From Haematococcus lacustris (taxonomy: Eukaryota > Chlorophyta > Chlorophyceae > Chlamydomonadales > Haematococcaceae): a stretch of 64,000 nt of DNA. Shown piece after piece: positions 21,634-36,600 of this stretch (its first letter is position 1; the number at the start of each line of letters is the position of its first letter). A program made the translations under genes and the position numbers. The notes beneath the pieces are model-generated. The model was not told the DNA's origin. It did no database searches and saw nothing but the letters and a program-made list of their open reading frames with translations. Location: assembly GCA_030144725.1 (NCBI GenBank), contig JASKMD010000019.1:7185841-7249840 (forward strand), given 5' to 3'.

Positions 21634-24600
21634 TCAGTAAATGCTGCTGTCAGTGCTGCTGCCCCCAGTACGGCTGCCCGCTGGCTGCCAGCCCGTCCCA
21701 GGCGAGCCCAGCGCCCTGATCTGGCTCGCCCCGCCCTGCAGCCCGCCACCCAGGGGAGGGTTGCCAGCCGCCCGCTGCAGGGAGCGTGCCAGGATGCTGG
21801 ACTGGCCTGCCGTGAGCAGCTGGCCTTGCATGCCTGGGTCCAGGGTGGTGGGCTGCACCTCCTGCGGCCTCCACCCCCTGAGCAGGGGAGTGCCAGGGAG
21901 CGGCTGCAGCCCCACTGGCTGCGACTGGTAGGTCGAGGGTTTGTGGAAGGTGGGGGTGAAGCCAGTGCTCATGGCCTTGAAGGGCGCTGGGGTAGGGGCT
22001 GGCTGGCTGGTCAGGGCCAGGCCGACGGCTTTGCCGGCACCTGCTGTGCGCTGCAGCTCAGCCTTGGCAGCAGCTCGCAGCTCCAAGCGCCCCGCATCAT
22101 GGGCAGGCATGGCGGCCCAGGAGCTGATGCTGGGTGGTCGGGGGCCTGCATGGGCTTTCGTCATCAATGGGGTAGCGTTATGGAGGCCACCCAGCCTGCA
22201 GCCACACAGTGCATGAGCAGGCAACCTTATCACACTGTTCTGGGAGGAAACACATTGCCAAAGCTCAGTCCATCCAGAGCCCAAGCTGTGGGGGAATAGG
22301 AACAGGGACGCAACCCACTCTTTTGAGGTGAGTCTATTGAAAGTTGGCTTGGACTGACTGGCCCCACCGAGCTCTACCACGGCTCTAACCCGGCTCTACC
22401 CACCGAGTGGGCCCATCTGGGCTACCGGCCATGGATATGTCCCTCCCTGGCCAGGTGTCGAGCTCATGGTGCAGAGCCAGACCAAAGTCTAGGTTGGATG
22501 TGTAGCGTTGATCCAGCCGCCCGCTGGTGGCATCTAACACCGCCTCTGCCTCTGGGATTGCCAGGCTGGTGAGCGCGCCTTGCTTGGCCCGCCGGGACGG
22601 CGTGGACCAGGCTGCCATGGTGGGGTGGCCCTGCTGGAAGATGTCCCCAAACACATCCTCAGACATGTCGGACCCCGCATCAACCTGCAGATCACACAGT
22701 GGCTGATAGTGTTTGGGGACATGCCTCATCCTCGACATCATTGACACACAGCGGTTCTAGTAATGCGGCATGGTCACCAGCTGCGTATCACACGTACAGC
22801 ATGGCTGCAAAATACGCCCATGCTGCACATGCATGTCAATGATTCTTGGTCACATGCTACGTGATGCTCTGCACAATGCTGACATACAGTGTTGTTGGTG
22901 GGTCAGGCACCTGCCTGCCCTGGCCACAGGCAAACTGGCAAGAGTGGTCCGCACCTCACAGCTGCCCATCAACGCAGCAGTGCGCCGGATGAGGCGCCGG
23001 TCACCGTGCTGGGACCTTGGTGAGGCAAAGGGAGAGGACTGATCCGCCTTCCCTTGCATGGCCTGAGGCAAGTGTGGGCAGCAAGCAGTTGAGCCCAGCC
23101 CCCACTCAGAAGTATAAGATGAAGAAGATGACTTTGGTAGGACTGGCATACAACAAGGAGGAGCTACCGCCTGGGGCGCGGCCTGCTCCTACCACACCTC
23201 CCTCCCATCACATCTCAGAGGCTCAGCACCAGCCATGGGCACCAGCCACAGGCACCAGCCATGAGCACCAGCCAAACACCATAAGCATTGACATCAGCCA
23301 GGGCATGCAATCAGAGTCATGCCAGCAGCGAAACGCTCAGTGTTGGTGGAACAGTCCATGACAGAGGAACTCTATACAACGGCAGCCCTGCCGCTGTGAT
23401 GACCCTACCGTTGCGTACTGCAACCAGACGGTGAAGACCTCCAGCTTGACCTGGCGGCGGCGTGAGGCTGCAGCAAGGTTGGCTGCAGCCTGCTGGCGCC
23501 TGCGCTGGTGCAAGTTCACCAGCAGCGCCTCCCAGGCAGAAACTAGGAGCCACTGCAGGGCAGCAAGCAAAAGAACTAGCATGTGTGCAGTTACATGCTC
23601 AAACACACATACAAACACGTACGCTGCCACATCAGGTTCCAGATCAGACCTTTGGGCTGTGGATAGGCAGGCAACCTGATGGCTGACAGCATAGGCTTGT
23701 CTGCATAGGTGCATAGACATGTACACACCCACCCACCCACCCACCCACCCACTCATTGACCCACCGTTAGGCCTTTGTTGACACATACACCCACTCACCT
23801 AGTCTATGACATAGATCAATAGACATACACAAGCTAAGCCAGCTAACTCAGACCAATGTAGTCAGCCAGCCACCTCTGACCCTACCAGCAGTTGCACCAA
23901 ACCAGTTTCAGTGAAGCAGCACCGGCAAGAAGATGCGCAATGGACCCTGTCAATACTGTGTGGCGTAGCAGTGCAGGTGCAGCTGCCATGTCCTCCCTTA
24001 CCTTGCGCTCCTGAACAACTTGGGTTTCAAACACGCGCAGCAGGGCGTCTTGCCGTTGCGTCCCCAGCTGCCCCAGGTGCACCCAGGTGGTCAGGACTGC
24101 CCGCATGCAGTGGCGATACCAGTGCCGCTGCGCTGAGTTCATCAGACGGGTGCTCTGCTTAGCGAGGCTGGCAGCGGCAGCAGACCAGGCGGACAGGTAG
24201 TGGTCCAGGGTCACTCTGCAGCGACAGGCAGGACCAGAGGCCACAGGGCTTGCTTGTGCTGCGTCACCATGCCTGGCGGGCTGCGGCCAGATGCTGGACT
24301 GGGCTGCTGATGCCCCTGTTGAAGATGGGGTTGGGTGGGATGGGGTGGATGAGGGGTCACTGCCAACCCATGCTGACAAAGTCAAACTGAAGCTGACAAA
24401 CCCTGATGTGCGATACGCCTGAGCTGGTGCTACTGTCATGTGACATGTACGCCTCACCTGCGCCAGTGGGCATCAGCCTTGGCAGCTGCGAGGGCAGAGG
24501 CGCGTGCGGCCTCCAGCCAGACCCCCACCAGGGAGAGCAGCTTGCGGTGCTGGAGGGCTGCAGCATGCTGGGCAGCCTGGCGTTGGATGCTGGCCTACAA

Positions 24601-27600
24601 GGTCAAAGAGTGCAACACAGAGCGTGCCCTCGTCAGCTAGGTCACCTTGTCCTGCCCTACAGCTGATGCTGACGAGACACCAGCTCTTGCACTGATGGCA
24701 TGGGCACAGGTGGTGGGGAGGCCCCTGACATGGTGTCTGCAAGCATGCAGCCCCCTCAATCCTGAACACCATTGATGCAACGAGCACATGTGGCTGGCCT
24801 GAAGCACTGGCACCGCTGGGCCCTCGGGTCTTAGTATCTATGGCTGCGCCCAGCCACATCCGCACCACCCCAGCTCACCCGCCGCTGCCAGGCGTAGTAG
24901 GCCGCCTCCAACAGGTCTCCATTGCGGCGCTGCCGGATCTGTTCACCCACTCGCAGCGCCTCCTGCAGACAGGAGCGGTACACTCGCCCTGCTGAGCACT
25001 GCACCACACCTGCCTGGCACTATAATGCAACGATGAAAGGATCAAACGATGCAGAACAGCATCGCTTTGTACTAGTTCTGTAGGATGTATTTGGTACAAG
25101 GTAGTGAAAGAGTGAGGAGGATTTGAAGTGGAGGGGAGAGGAAGAAAGGGGAGGGGGTGGGAGGAAAGGGGCGGCAAGAGAATGGGAGGGGGGTTGGAGG
25201 AGTGTAGGGTGGAGGTAAAGTCGCAGTGCATGGTGTGTGGTGTGAAGGCAAGGGGTCAGGGCGGCCTTACCTTGATGGTGGCCTGCTTCTGTGCAAACAC
25301 CGTGCGCTTCAGGTTCTGCCCCCTCACAAACCCCAGCCAGCCACGGAACACCCTGGCCAGCACACTGTACCGGCTGACCAGGCTGGCCTGCTGCAGCCGC
25401 AGCCGCTGCTGTTGCAGGTGCAGCACGCGGTTGTACCAGCCAGCTAGAGCACGTCGCTGGCGTAGGGCACGCATAAGGGCATGGGCCTGTAGGCGGTGAT
25501 ACAGGTGATACAGGACAGCACTCAGAGCATGAGCAGAGCCATACAACACTCAGAGCATGAGCAGAGCCATCATCTGCAGTCTGTGGTGCATATGCTGCGT
25601 AACCTTTGCTCGTGGAGCACATGCTGCATGACCTGTGCAGGTTAATTCTCAATGAACGCCATGATGACGGCAAGCTGACGACGGTAAGCTGTTGAATTCA
25701 AGCGCCCTGTCAGCCTGCGACACTGACCTTGGTCAGCATCCGCCAGTCTTGCAGCGTCCTGACTGTCACCAAGGCTGCCAGCATGTCAGGAAGGGCCTTG
25801 AGCCGCTGTGCCTCTTGGGCAAACTGGCGCCAGCAGTCCAAGGCGCGCCGGGAGGTCAGCATCTTGTTGGCCTCCACGCCCCTCGTGGCCACGGAATCGG
25901 ACGCCACCCGGTGCCAGGCCAGCCAGGCTGTGTCCAGCAGCCTGCCAAAGTAGTGCACGTCAGCCACGGTCTCCAGGGTCCTGTGCTGCCAGTAGTCCAG
26001 CCACTGGTTAAAGGCGCGGGCCAGCCGGCCATTGCCCCAGTGCCCTAGTGCAGTGGCAATCTTTTCAGCGACCTGTGGGAGGGTGACACGTGCATCCTGG
26101 GCACATGGTTGTCTGGGCATGGGACTTGGCTGAAGCATGGGCCACTGGAACAGCACCACTGGGCCACTGGGTTGATCCAGGCATAGCCAGCTGGCAGCAT
26201 GTGCAGGATAGCTACACATGCATGTGGAGAGGAAAGGGGGTGGATGGTCAGGGGCATGACCTACCGGGTCATTGGCAACGTTGCCCTTAGCTGTAGGGGA
26301 GATCCTATGTGCGCTGAACCTGCTACCCGCCTCACGCTGCTGATCCTCCTACATGCTGATCCTGTTGCCCCGCACCTCACGCTGCTCTTGCACCAGCTCT
26401 TGCCAGGACCGCCAGGCAGCATACAGGGCCTGGTTGCGCAGCCGTGCCACCACTGCTGCAGCTGACAGGCCCAGGCGGCGCGACTGCTGCACGTGGCTGA
26501 GCCAGCCGTTGAATGCACAGCTCAGCGTGCGGTGGAGCAGGCGATGCAGGACTGACTGCAGGCAGAACACCAGCTGAGCATGTGTTATGAGCATGAGGTT
26601 GCCTGTGTCATATGCAGACCCGAGGGCCAGCCGCCTTGCTCACATGCCACGTGTATGGGAAGGCAAGCCAAGGCCTATACCTCAGTATTTGTTCACAGTG
26701 TTTAATATATGAGGACAGTGTGTCACAGTATGTCTTTCAAGCGCAGGTCAGGGGTGGAGGGGAGCCCTGCAGCTCTGCAGCAGTAAACAGCAGAGAGGCA
26801 GGCAATGCACTGCAGCCGCACGCATCACCTGCACTTTGGCTCTGCGAGAGGCCTGCAGCACAGCCGCCGCCCGCCACTGCCTGAGAGCCTCCAGCTTCAA
26901 CCTGCTGGCCAGCCTGGCCAAGACGCTGCGGGCTAGGTGGGAGAAGTGAGCAAAGTAGCGCCAGGAGGCCCAGGCGCTGCGCTGTGTCCGGGATGCCTGG
27001 CGGGAGTGGATGGCTTGCATGGCCCCCTTCATGTGCCGCAGGTAGGGCGCCAAGGCGGCCCAGAAGGCAAAGATGCGGCGCAGTCGGTACGTGTGCAGGC
27101 TGCAAGTGCGAGCCAGGTTGCATGGGCACACACCGGTCATTGCAGCAAAGCAGCCATACCAGGCTGGCAATCACATCCATGTCGGGCCATCATCGCAAGC
27201 GTTACAACGGAGGTGTTAGGTTGATGTTTGGTTCAACATGGTGACACTTCACTGGTGACATGCTAGCTGCCATCTGGGGGGTTTTAACTGACATGGGTGG
27301 CAACCTGTATGGGCAAGGCCACTGACCATTGGAGGATGGCGTTATGGCGCTGCTCCTGCTGCCGACTCTCCCCCGTGTGCAGCAGCCAGGCAGTGAAAGC
27401 CTTGTGGGCCAGGCCACCGAAGTAGGCAAATACAGCCGTGGCGGTGGCCTGCCGCATGTACTGCGCCCGCTGAGTGCTGGACAGCCAGGCCTCGAAGGCA
27501 CAGCACAATGGCAGCAGGCTCCAGCGCCTCACAGCCTGTGGGCCCACACCAGCACAATAACACATGCAGGTGACATGCATCTCGTTGCAGTGTGCAGCTT

Positions 27601-30600
27601 GAAGGTGTACAGCACAGTGGGAGCAAGACATGTACAGGGCACAGCAATAGCTGGAAGACTTTGCAGTGTCTCTTAGTGTATAGCTGGGCAATGTGTACAC
27701 ACACACACACCTACCTAACCTCATACACTTCTCTGCAGATAGTTTACAAACCCTCTAAGATAACAAGGCGTTTCATGGCTTGGTGGCTGCTGCTACTCAC
27801 AGCGTGGCAGGTGTTGGCCAGGATAGTGTTGTGATGCAGTGCAGCGTCCACTTGTGCCTGCCACCTGCGCTGCTGCTGCTTCTCAGCAGTCACTGACCTA
27901 CGGCGAGCAAGTGACAGGGACAGCGATGGAGTCAGCAGAACCCTTAGGTGGGAGGCTACTTGGCAAGGCAACGTGTCAGCTTGGCCTTGTCATTTCAAAA
28001 CCAATTGTTTTGCCTGACCCGGGTATAGCTAGTACTAGTACCCTTACCACGGTTAAACCCGCTCCGGCCTACTACCCCACCAGCCAAGCCACCCGTCACC
28101 CCACCAGCCAAGCCCGCATGGCAAGCCAGCCACCAATGCAACAGCCAAGCCAGTCACGAGATGCACCAGTCTGCAGCCAGAGCCATAACCCATACTTCTC
28201 TCACTGCCATATGTCCCCAATTCATCAACCTCACCCACCTCCAGCCCCGTAGCGCCAGCTCCAAGTGCCTGCCCAGGGCACGCTCTAGAAGGAGGCGCAG
28301 ACGGGTCATGCGGGCTGCGTAGCTGCGCCAGCTCTGAAACACGGCTGAGAGGGAGGTGGCTGCCATGCGGGCTGTGGCACGCAGGAACATGGCCTGCGCC
28401 TGGGCTATGGCACCGCCCTTGTCAAAGGTGGCAGCAACCCAGGTGTTCCAGGCTCGGGCCAGGGCCCTGCCGGGCAAGCAGGTGGCAATGGCTTGGTGAT
28501 GAAGATTATCATGTTATCAGAAAGCAGGCAGGAGTAAGCAGGTGGGGCCAGAGCAGGATCAGGGTATGCACAGCACCTCTGTCATGCGTTGCATTGCCTG
28601 AGATTGGGTGCAGCAAGGCACATACACAGATGCATGGGTTATGGCAGAGGCCGGTGGCTGCAACTGCAGACTTTTGGGGTCTGGAGGAAGAGTTGCTGCT
28701 CACCGCTGGGTGAAGGTTGTCAGGGCTCTGTGCTTGATGGCTTGGAGGTACCTGTGGGTAGGCAGGCAGCAGCATGCAGGCGCCACGTCCAGCAGCCTCC
28801 TAGAGGTGATTGCAGCTGAGCAGCCTTGCAGCTGACAGCTGTCAGCAGTGTCATCCCTACCAGCAGCTGCCAGGTCACACCACCTCCACCACAACCGCCA
28901 CCACCACCATAACCACCACAGCCATTGACACTGGACAGGCATGATGCTTGCCCTTCTACACAGGGGCTCAGCTGGCTCAGCTCGCACCCACATGAACTCC
29001 AGCCAGCTGTTCCAGGCTGCCAGCAGCGCCTTATTGGCAATCTTTGCCACCACAGCAGTGGCCGCTGCCTTGAGCCCCACCCGCCAACCAGCGAAGGCCC
29101 GCCAGCTCTGCCAGGCCTGGCTGAGGCCCAAATGGGACCAGCGCTGCGCCACGGTGAGGGCAGTGATGCGCAGGTGCTGCTGGCGCCTGCACGCCTGGGA
29201 CCATTGTGAGAACGCCAGGCCCAGCAGGTTGCCCGTCCACAAGGCCAGGGCAAGGGACAGCTTGGCGGCCAGGCGCCAGGCCAGCAGCACCTGCAGTCAG
29301 GCACCCCATGTCAGGGTCCATTTCAGTATTAGCATATGCAATAGGCACTGTTGTCGGGTGCCAGCCAACAAGGCTACTGTGCTGAATAGAAAGGAATCTT
29401 CAGGTTAGTGTGAGCAGTTAGTCGCTTGTGCATTGACTGTTCTGCTGCATGGCATGGCAGGATGACGATATGCCAGTGTGCTGTTTGGAATTGTCCAACC
29501 ACCACATTGGTAACAGGGCGCCACCCATTTGACAGAGCACATTGATGGCACAACATGTTCCTGCATGGCATTGTGTCCAAGCTGTATCGTGTGCTCTGGT
29601 TGATGTGCATTGCCACACCTCCTTTGCTTTCTTGGTGAAGAAGTGGCTGTCTGCTAGCCTCTTGCGCTGACGGCGCTCATGGTGGTACTTGAGCGCATCC
29701 ATACCCTTGGCCAGGCCCTGGTTGGCTAGCCGCACCATGAACTGCAGCAAGCACAACCAGACTGACTGCTTTGATGACACTATGGCAACCACAGTTATGC
29801 TTAGCCCTACATACAGCCTCCTGCCCACAGTCTTCAGCCCACAGCCTTCTGCCCACAGCCTCCTGCCCACAACCTCCTCCCCACAGCCTCCTTCCTACTC
29901 GCCCACACCTGCTCACAGCATAGCATGACTTCCCGATGGTGCAGCACTGCCTGCCACCAGGCATTCATGGCTACGGCCAGGGCCCGGTTCAACATGTGGC
30001 GCATGACCTGTGCATGCACCAGGACAGCTCCATGAGAGTTGAACAGTGTGCAGGGCACAGCATGTGCTAGCGCGCGGACGTGAAGCTTTCATGCACTCTA
30101 CATGCAGCTGCCCCTTGCTGCTGATGACCCCACATACTTGGTCTTGATGTGCTCTAATGATGGAGGTCAGTGATGCACGCTGTCCTGCCAGAATGGTGGG
30201 CAGTGGGCAGTGGCTAGGAGGTACGCACCCGCTGCGCCGTGACATGCAGGGCATGGTGAGCTCGCCAGCTGTTCCAGGCCTTGCCCAGGAGGAAGTGTGA
30301 GAGGAAGGCCACCGCCCTGCTGTGCTGCAAGTCGCCTGACCGCTTCAGCTCCAGCCACTCTACCCAGCAGCTCCACGCGTCAGCCAGGACCTGTGTGCCA
30401 GCCACAGCACTCGCTCACCATGACGGACGGAAACGTGCTTGGGACCCATGAAGCACGCCTTGGCTACCCAGCACTTCTGCACCTTCTCTTCCTCCTTGCC
30501 TTTCACATGAGGTGATGAGAGCAACAAATGAAGTGGGTATTCAATGAAGAGGGGCGGTACTCATTGTAGAACCACACGCATCCTTGACCCTTACAAAGGA

Positions 30601-33600
30601 ATCCACACTAAGCACTGCAGGCCATGCCAATGGGCAGCCAACATGACCACAATGCCAAGAATGGTTGGCAGTGTGTGGGGGTTGAGTGCCAGGCTGGCCT
30701 ACCTGGTACTGGGATCTGGTGATGAGACGGATGCAGCGCATGCGCAGGTCCAGCAGGTACACTGCCTCGGCCCGCCAGGCTGCCAGCGCCCGCTGCAGGA
30801 CTGTGATGCTGTGCTTGAGGGCCAGGGTGCTGCCCATCTGTTTGTGCAGTGCATACCACCTGCAGCAGTCAGTGCCAGCAGCGCACAGGGGAGGGTCACC
30901 AGGTTGATCAGTGCACCTCGAATGTATCATGGGTGGCTGTGCACACACCTCAACGCACTGAAGGCCATCCGAAGGCGGCAGGTCATCCAGAAGTATAGGG
31001 CCCTGACAGCTAGAATGCGCTTGTTGTACACGTACTGCAGGTAGTCACGCCATCCCTGGAAGCTTTGTGCCATTAGATTGCCACACACCTGGTGTCAAGA
31101 GGGGAGAGTGGCAGGGTGTTGCGCACAGCCGGGCAGTTGGTGTGATGATGGCCTCTCCGCTGTCTCCGACGCATCACATATCTCACCTGGCGGTACACGA
31201 GCGCAAGGCGAGTCTGTAAGTCCGCGGTGGCGCCCACGCGAGTTAGCCAGCCCAAGAGTACGGTACGCAAAATGCGCTGCCTCCAGCCGTGCCGTGCGTC
31301 GCGGGTCTTGCGCTTGCGATGCAGGTGCGCGTGCAGCATTGCGAGTGCGTGGAATGCGCGCCGCTCGTTGACGACTGCCAGGTACACAGCAGTCTTTTGC
31401 CAAACCTCCGCCTGCGTAGTACTGGGGCGTTGCAGTCAGCCGCCTCGCCAGGGGAGTGCAGGTTGTTGTGGGGCTGGCAGGTAGCATTCTAACTAGTGGT
31501 CCCTAGTGGTCCGACTCTAATGTAGGCCCTAGTGAGGGACGAGGGGGCTGGCAGGCAGCAACCTCACCTTGTACGCAACGTGGCTTCTCCAGCAAGTGAA
31601 TACACGCGCCATGTTGGTGGTGAGCCAGAACACCAGGGCTGTCTGCAGCTTGGAATGGAGCTGCTGCCTAGCAGTGGCCAACACCTGCCAGATAACCCCC
31701 GACATTGAAACACAGCCTTGACAGCCGTGAAGCTTGACATCATGAACAGCATGGAGCATGGACACTTTGGTGACAGGATCCAACAAATGCATAACACTGG
31801 GTTCGTGCTAGGAACACATCACATGCGACAAGCTGTGCATCCACACAGGAATGTGTTCCGGCAGGGTGGTAATTATTTGTACGGCTGGAGGCCCCATGCA
31901 GTTTTTGGCAGTGCTGCCTCCCCTTACCTGCCAAGCGTAGAAGGCTGTGCCCAGGCGGCTAGCAATCCAGTGCGCAAGTGCACGCCGCACCCCATCATGC
32001 TGCAGGGACAGGGTCTCAGTGACACGCCGCCACTCACGCAGGATGACGGCACGGCGGGCTGACTGGCGGCTGCCGAGAAGCAGCACCGCGGCCGCACACT
32101 TGTCCTGGTGACAGCAAGCAGATCAGGGGTGTGGGGGACAGGCACTTGTGGCACTGCAGGGACCCAAGATCAACAGAGTAACTGCTGTAAAAATCCAACA
32201 ACACCTGCTGAGAGTGTGGCAACAGTATGACCACAGTGTGAACAGGCCCCTGTCCGCTGCTGAGCAGTAGCCTGCTATGAAGCACCCTAACTCAGAGTAC
32301 GGGCGTGGAAGCTGTCACACATTGTCCTGCAGAGACCAAAGGCGAGAAAGGCGAGCGAGGCAAACAGTCGGGTCAGCTGTCAAGGCATAGGCAATCACCT
32401 GGTGTTGCACCCACTGGCCCAGCCAGCCAATGAGCGCTGCTCCCAGGAGACGGGTGCTGCGATGTGTGTGAGCCCGCCGCTGTGCAGCCGACTTCAGCTT
32501 CCAGTGCTGGGTGCGGGCGCACCAGCCAGCCAAGGCCCTCGCCTTCTGCTGCACTTCCCAGTGCAGCAACGCCTCCATACCCCGCGTCTTCTTCGTTATG
32601 CCACGTGCAGCAGCTTCCCGGAGCGCGCTCAGCACCGCAGCAGCCGTACGTCGATTGGCTGCGACCCGGGCGACGGATAAGACATGGCGGTGGTCTGCCC
32701 GGATCGTCGCGGCGATCAACCAAGCCTGGAGGAGGCGCCTGCGGCGAATGCTGCTCGCGGAGCGCAGGGCAAGGTCACGCCTGTCCCGGCGGTGGTGCTT
32801 AAAGCGCGCCAGGGCTTGCCAGTGAGTGACAATGCGGGCTCCACGGTTGCGGGCCAGAGCAGCTTCGGCGTCTAGCTGCTTTGCGAGCAGAAGGCTAGCA
32901 GAGAGGAGACGCCGACAAGCCAGGTACTTCAGGCGTGTCACCTCCATTGCAATGATCTGGTCGAAGGCCTGCACCGACAGTAGTGCAGACAATAGGACCA
33001 GGGTGCTGCAACAGGCTATGGCACACACCCTGTCTAAAGCTGCCACCCAAGAGTGGCATGGCCTCACTTTCAGGTTTGCTTGACGCTGGCTCACGCTTGC
33101 CCGCCAGGCCTGGACACATCGCACTGTCACACCAGCCTGGATGCGCTGGGCGTGCTGCGCCGCCAGCTGGGCCTTGGCTTGATGCCGCACCAGCCATTGT
33201 TGCCATTCCACCCAAAAGCCCTGCACAAGGTCACCCAGTGTTAGACACCACCACTCTTCCCTGTAAGGAATTGGCATGCTGTGGATTACGTGGGATACCT
33301 TTGGATTGCATGGCATAGCTGGCAGGACACATGCCTGACTGCCTTCTCAATGGCAGCTAGGAAGCCTGCATCTGCAACCTGCGGCCTACCTTGAGCTGTC
33401 GGGCCAGGACCCTTGCCGTTTGGTCCATAGCCAAGGCGTGGTTGTCATGCGCCATGACCACCAGCTGCTGCCAACTCCCCCAAGCTCTTGAGAGGCGCTG
33501 GTGCAGCCAGAACCCCAGCGCGTGCTTGACAGCAGCTTGCTTTCCTGCAGAGATGCACGCCAGCATCAAGAAGGGAAGTTGCGTGGGACTTTAGCAGCCG

Positions 33601-36600
33601 GTCTACCACTATCTCCTACATGACAGCCTTGACAAGGGGAAGAGAGGAAGGAGAAGGGGGAAATGAGGTCAGGGAGAGGTTAGGGATAGAGAGGCAGGGG
33701 AAAGGAGGTTTGGGAGGTTGCACCTTGCTGGCAAACCTCCAAATGGGCTTTACACCCTACCTCGTGCCACGGCAACAGCCTGCCGCCAGCTGTTCCAGCT
33801 GCGTGCCAGAGTGCCGTTGCTGAAGAAGCTCAATGCCTTCCGCATGGCCTGCCCCTCCAGCCTGCAGCAACACATGAGCTTGCACACATAGGTCACACAT
33901 CAGATTACACACGAAGCCTTGCTTGCATCCTCTCAGCTGCAACAGGCTGTGCACTGTGAATCATCATTCATTGAGTGCTGAGCGTGGGTACTTTGACGAA
34001 GCCAACCATCATGGGCCATGCCATTGACAGCGCACGCGGCATGGACAGCATTGCACCATGGATGTGTCAAGCTAAGGTCCCCACTTACTGGGCTTGAGCA
34101 ACATTTTGGCGCAGGCTTGCAAACGCAGCCGCCAGGAAACGGTTCCGCATTCGCCCTGCTGCTCGTGCCACAACCTGTGTGTAGCGCTGCCACAGCTGCA
34201 GTTGGACTTGCCATGACCGAACAGCTGCAGAGACCAGCCGGCTGCTTTGGGCTTTTGTGATGGCCTGCCCTGCCACCCGCAGCCTGCATGGCACAAGGAG
34301 CTACAATGGATGTGTGAAAGATGGTCACTATGACAGGAAATGTGTGCTGCTTGAGGCCAGCAGCTCAGGGAATGGTCACCATGCTGGCATTGGCGCTGGG
34401 CTCGGGCAGCTGCAGACACCTCTCAAGAGTGGTGAATGGGAGGGGTCCTCACTCTTTCAGGCGTCTGGCTGCCTTCTTCCACAGCAGCAACAGCACCCTG
34501 CGTGCGGCAAAGCGATGGTGCTCTGCAGCGTGCTCCCCTTGCTTTAGGGACTTAGCAGTCAGCTGCTGCCACGCCACAAAGCAGACCTGCAGCACAGGGC
34601 ATTCGACAAACATGGCCTTCCTGCAGACCCAGCGCCACACGTCAATGGTTGTCTTTTTGTGCCCATCCTGATGCCATGATGCCTGCGTGATGCATGCTTG
34701 GGATGTGGAGCCAGAGCATGACAAGATCAACCCTGAAGTAATGTGGACACACCTCGCTGCATTATAATGGACTCTTTGCTGCTCGTGGGTGCTGGGGCAC
34801 TGCTTGACCAACATGGGGGTGCTGTTGATTGCCGCAACGCACCTTGGTGCTGTGTCCCATCCAAAACGCCATGGCTCTGGCTCCAGCCTCGGCCTTGGCC
34901 ACTGTCATAGTGAGGAACTGTCGCCAGGCTCGGAAGCAGCGAGCCATGGTGCGCTGCCTGCTGTGCTGCCCGCTCATGAGGGCGACTACACGGAGTTGCT
35001 TGACCCCCTGGGTACGAACATCATGTCACCCAGCACGCAAGACAGGAACGGGCACAGCACACATGCAGGGTAGCACAGCTTCATGTCGCAGGCGTTGCGT
35101 GTGTTGGACCATCAGGCATGGGACACTGTGTTGGCAACATGTTGGCAGCATTTAATGCTTGCAGCACACAGGGTGAAGCAAGAAGCACTGTGGCTTTGCC
35201 TGGCAGGAAGCATCATGGGGAGGGAGCGGCCTGGTGGACCTGATCGCTGCCCCTGCTGCTGTCCTCAGACTGTATGTGCCATAGGGACCATGGCCAGTGT
35301 CGTGGAGGCATGAAGCTTGTGCTTCACCACTGATGCCCCTACCCACGCCTAGACCCCTCACCTCCTGCCAACGCTGGAAGTACATGGCCGTGCCTGCAGC
35401 CTTCCACAGGGCAATGGCTCTGCCTCGTTGCTCCTGTAGCAGCTGCCTGTGCTCTGCCCAGCGCCGCAGACAGCGCCTGGCCAAGGCCACCTCCCAATAC
35501 GACACTGCGATCAACCAGTTCTCCACTGCCCCTTCACGCACTGCACAGGCAGCATGTGCCTGCGACAGAATACAAGCAGAGCAGGGTCCAAGCGCGAGTG
35601 ACTGAAGGTGATAGCCAGCCCGTTAGTCACAGAGTCATGTGGCTGGCCTGAGTCATGTGGCTGGCAGGACATGTCACAGAGTCAAGTGACTGGCACCAGC
35701 ATCGACAACGCAATATCAGCAGCATCTGTGGTGGCCAACCCTGCCTGTGTGAACAACAGCAATGGCAGGCATGATGATGCACAGAAGGAACCTCCACCTG
35801 TTGCACAGCACCCCGCCAGGTGCGGAAGCAGCCCAGCACCAGCTTGAACTCGTCTTGCGCGCTATCCTCATCATCAGAGTCCACTGCCGCACTGCAAGGC
35901 ATCAGCAGCTGTTTGTGGCCAAGGCGAGTTCACATTCTTCAACAAGGCCACCAGGATGAGAGGTGACTGAGCTGACACACACGGGTTTGGATGTTGATCA
36001 CGAATGTATTGTGGGGTTGCACTGGTACTCACAAGCGCTGTCCAGTTGTGTGCTGCCGCCGGGGTCTCAGTGATCCTGGGATGGGAGAGGATGGCACCTG
36101 CACACGCTCTGGTGCCCTCTGCTGCTCCTGCTGCTGTACCATGCTCGGCGCTGGCCCCGCTGCAGCTGGCGTGGTTGCCAGCGAGCTTGGCAGCCCAGCA
36201 GCTGGCCAGACAGGTATGTCTGTCCCCATGTAGCCGGTCACGGCGTTTGGCAGGCCAGTGGGCGTGCTGAATGCCTGGGAGCGCAGCCAGACTGGGCCTG
36301 CCTGGGGCAGCTGTGAGCCTGCAGAGAAGCTGGGAAGAAGCTGCGAAGCTTGCAAGCCTGGCATGCCAGCAGGGTACATGACGGAGGCCGAGCTTGTGGG
36401 CATGGCAGGCAGAGGGATGCCAGGCTGCATTGTCTGTTGTAGAGGTTGTGGAGGGTTGTAGAGGAAGGCAGGGTATGACAAGGTGCTGGGGGAGGCACTG
36501 GCAGGGGCCAGGCCCAGGGGGGTCGGGCGAGTAAGGGACGAACCCAGCACCTGGGACTGGACAGGAAGTGGAGCGGCCTTTGGCATGGGGTAGCTGGCGC

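Noticed and set aside
21650..22300. + strand ORF of 239 codons opposite the SFI1-gene tail
   Set aside because: Shadow of the minus-strand exon; Ala/Arg/Gly-rich with no motif.
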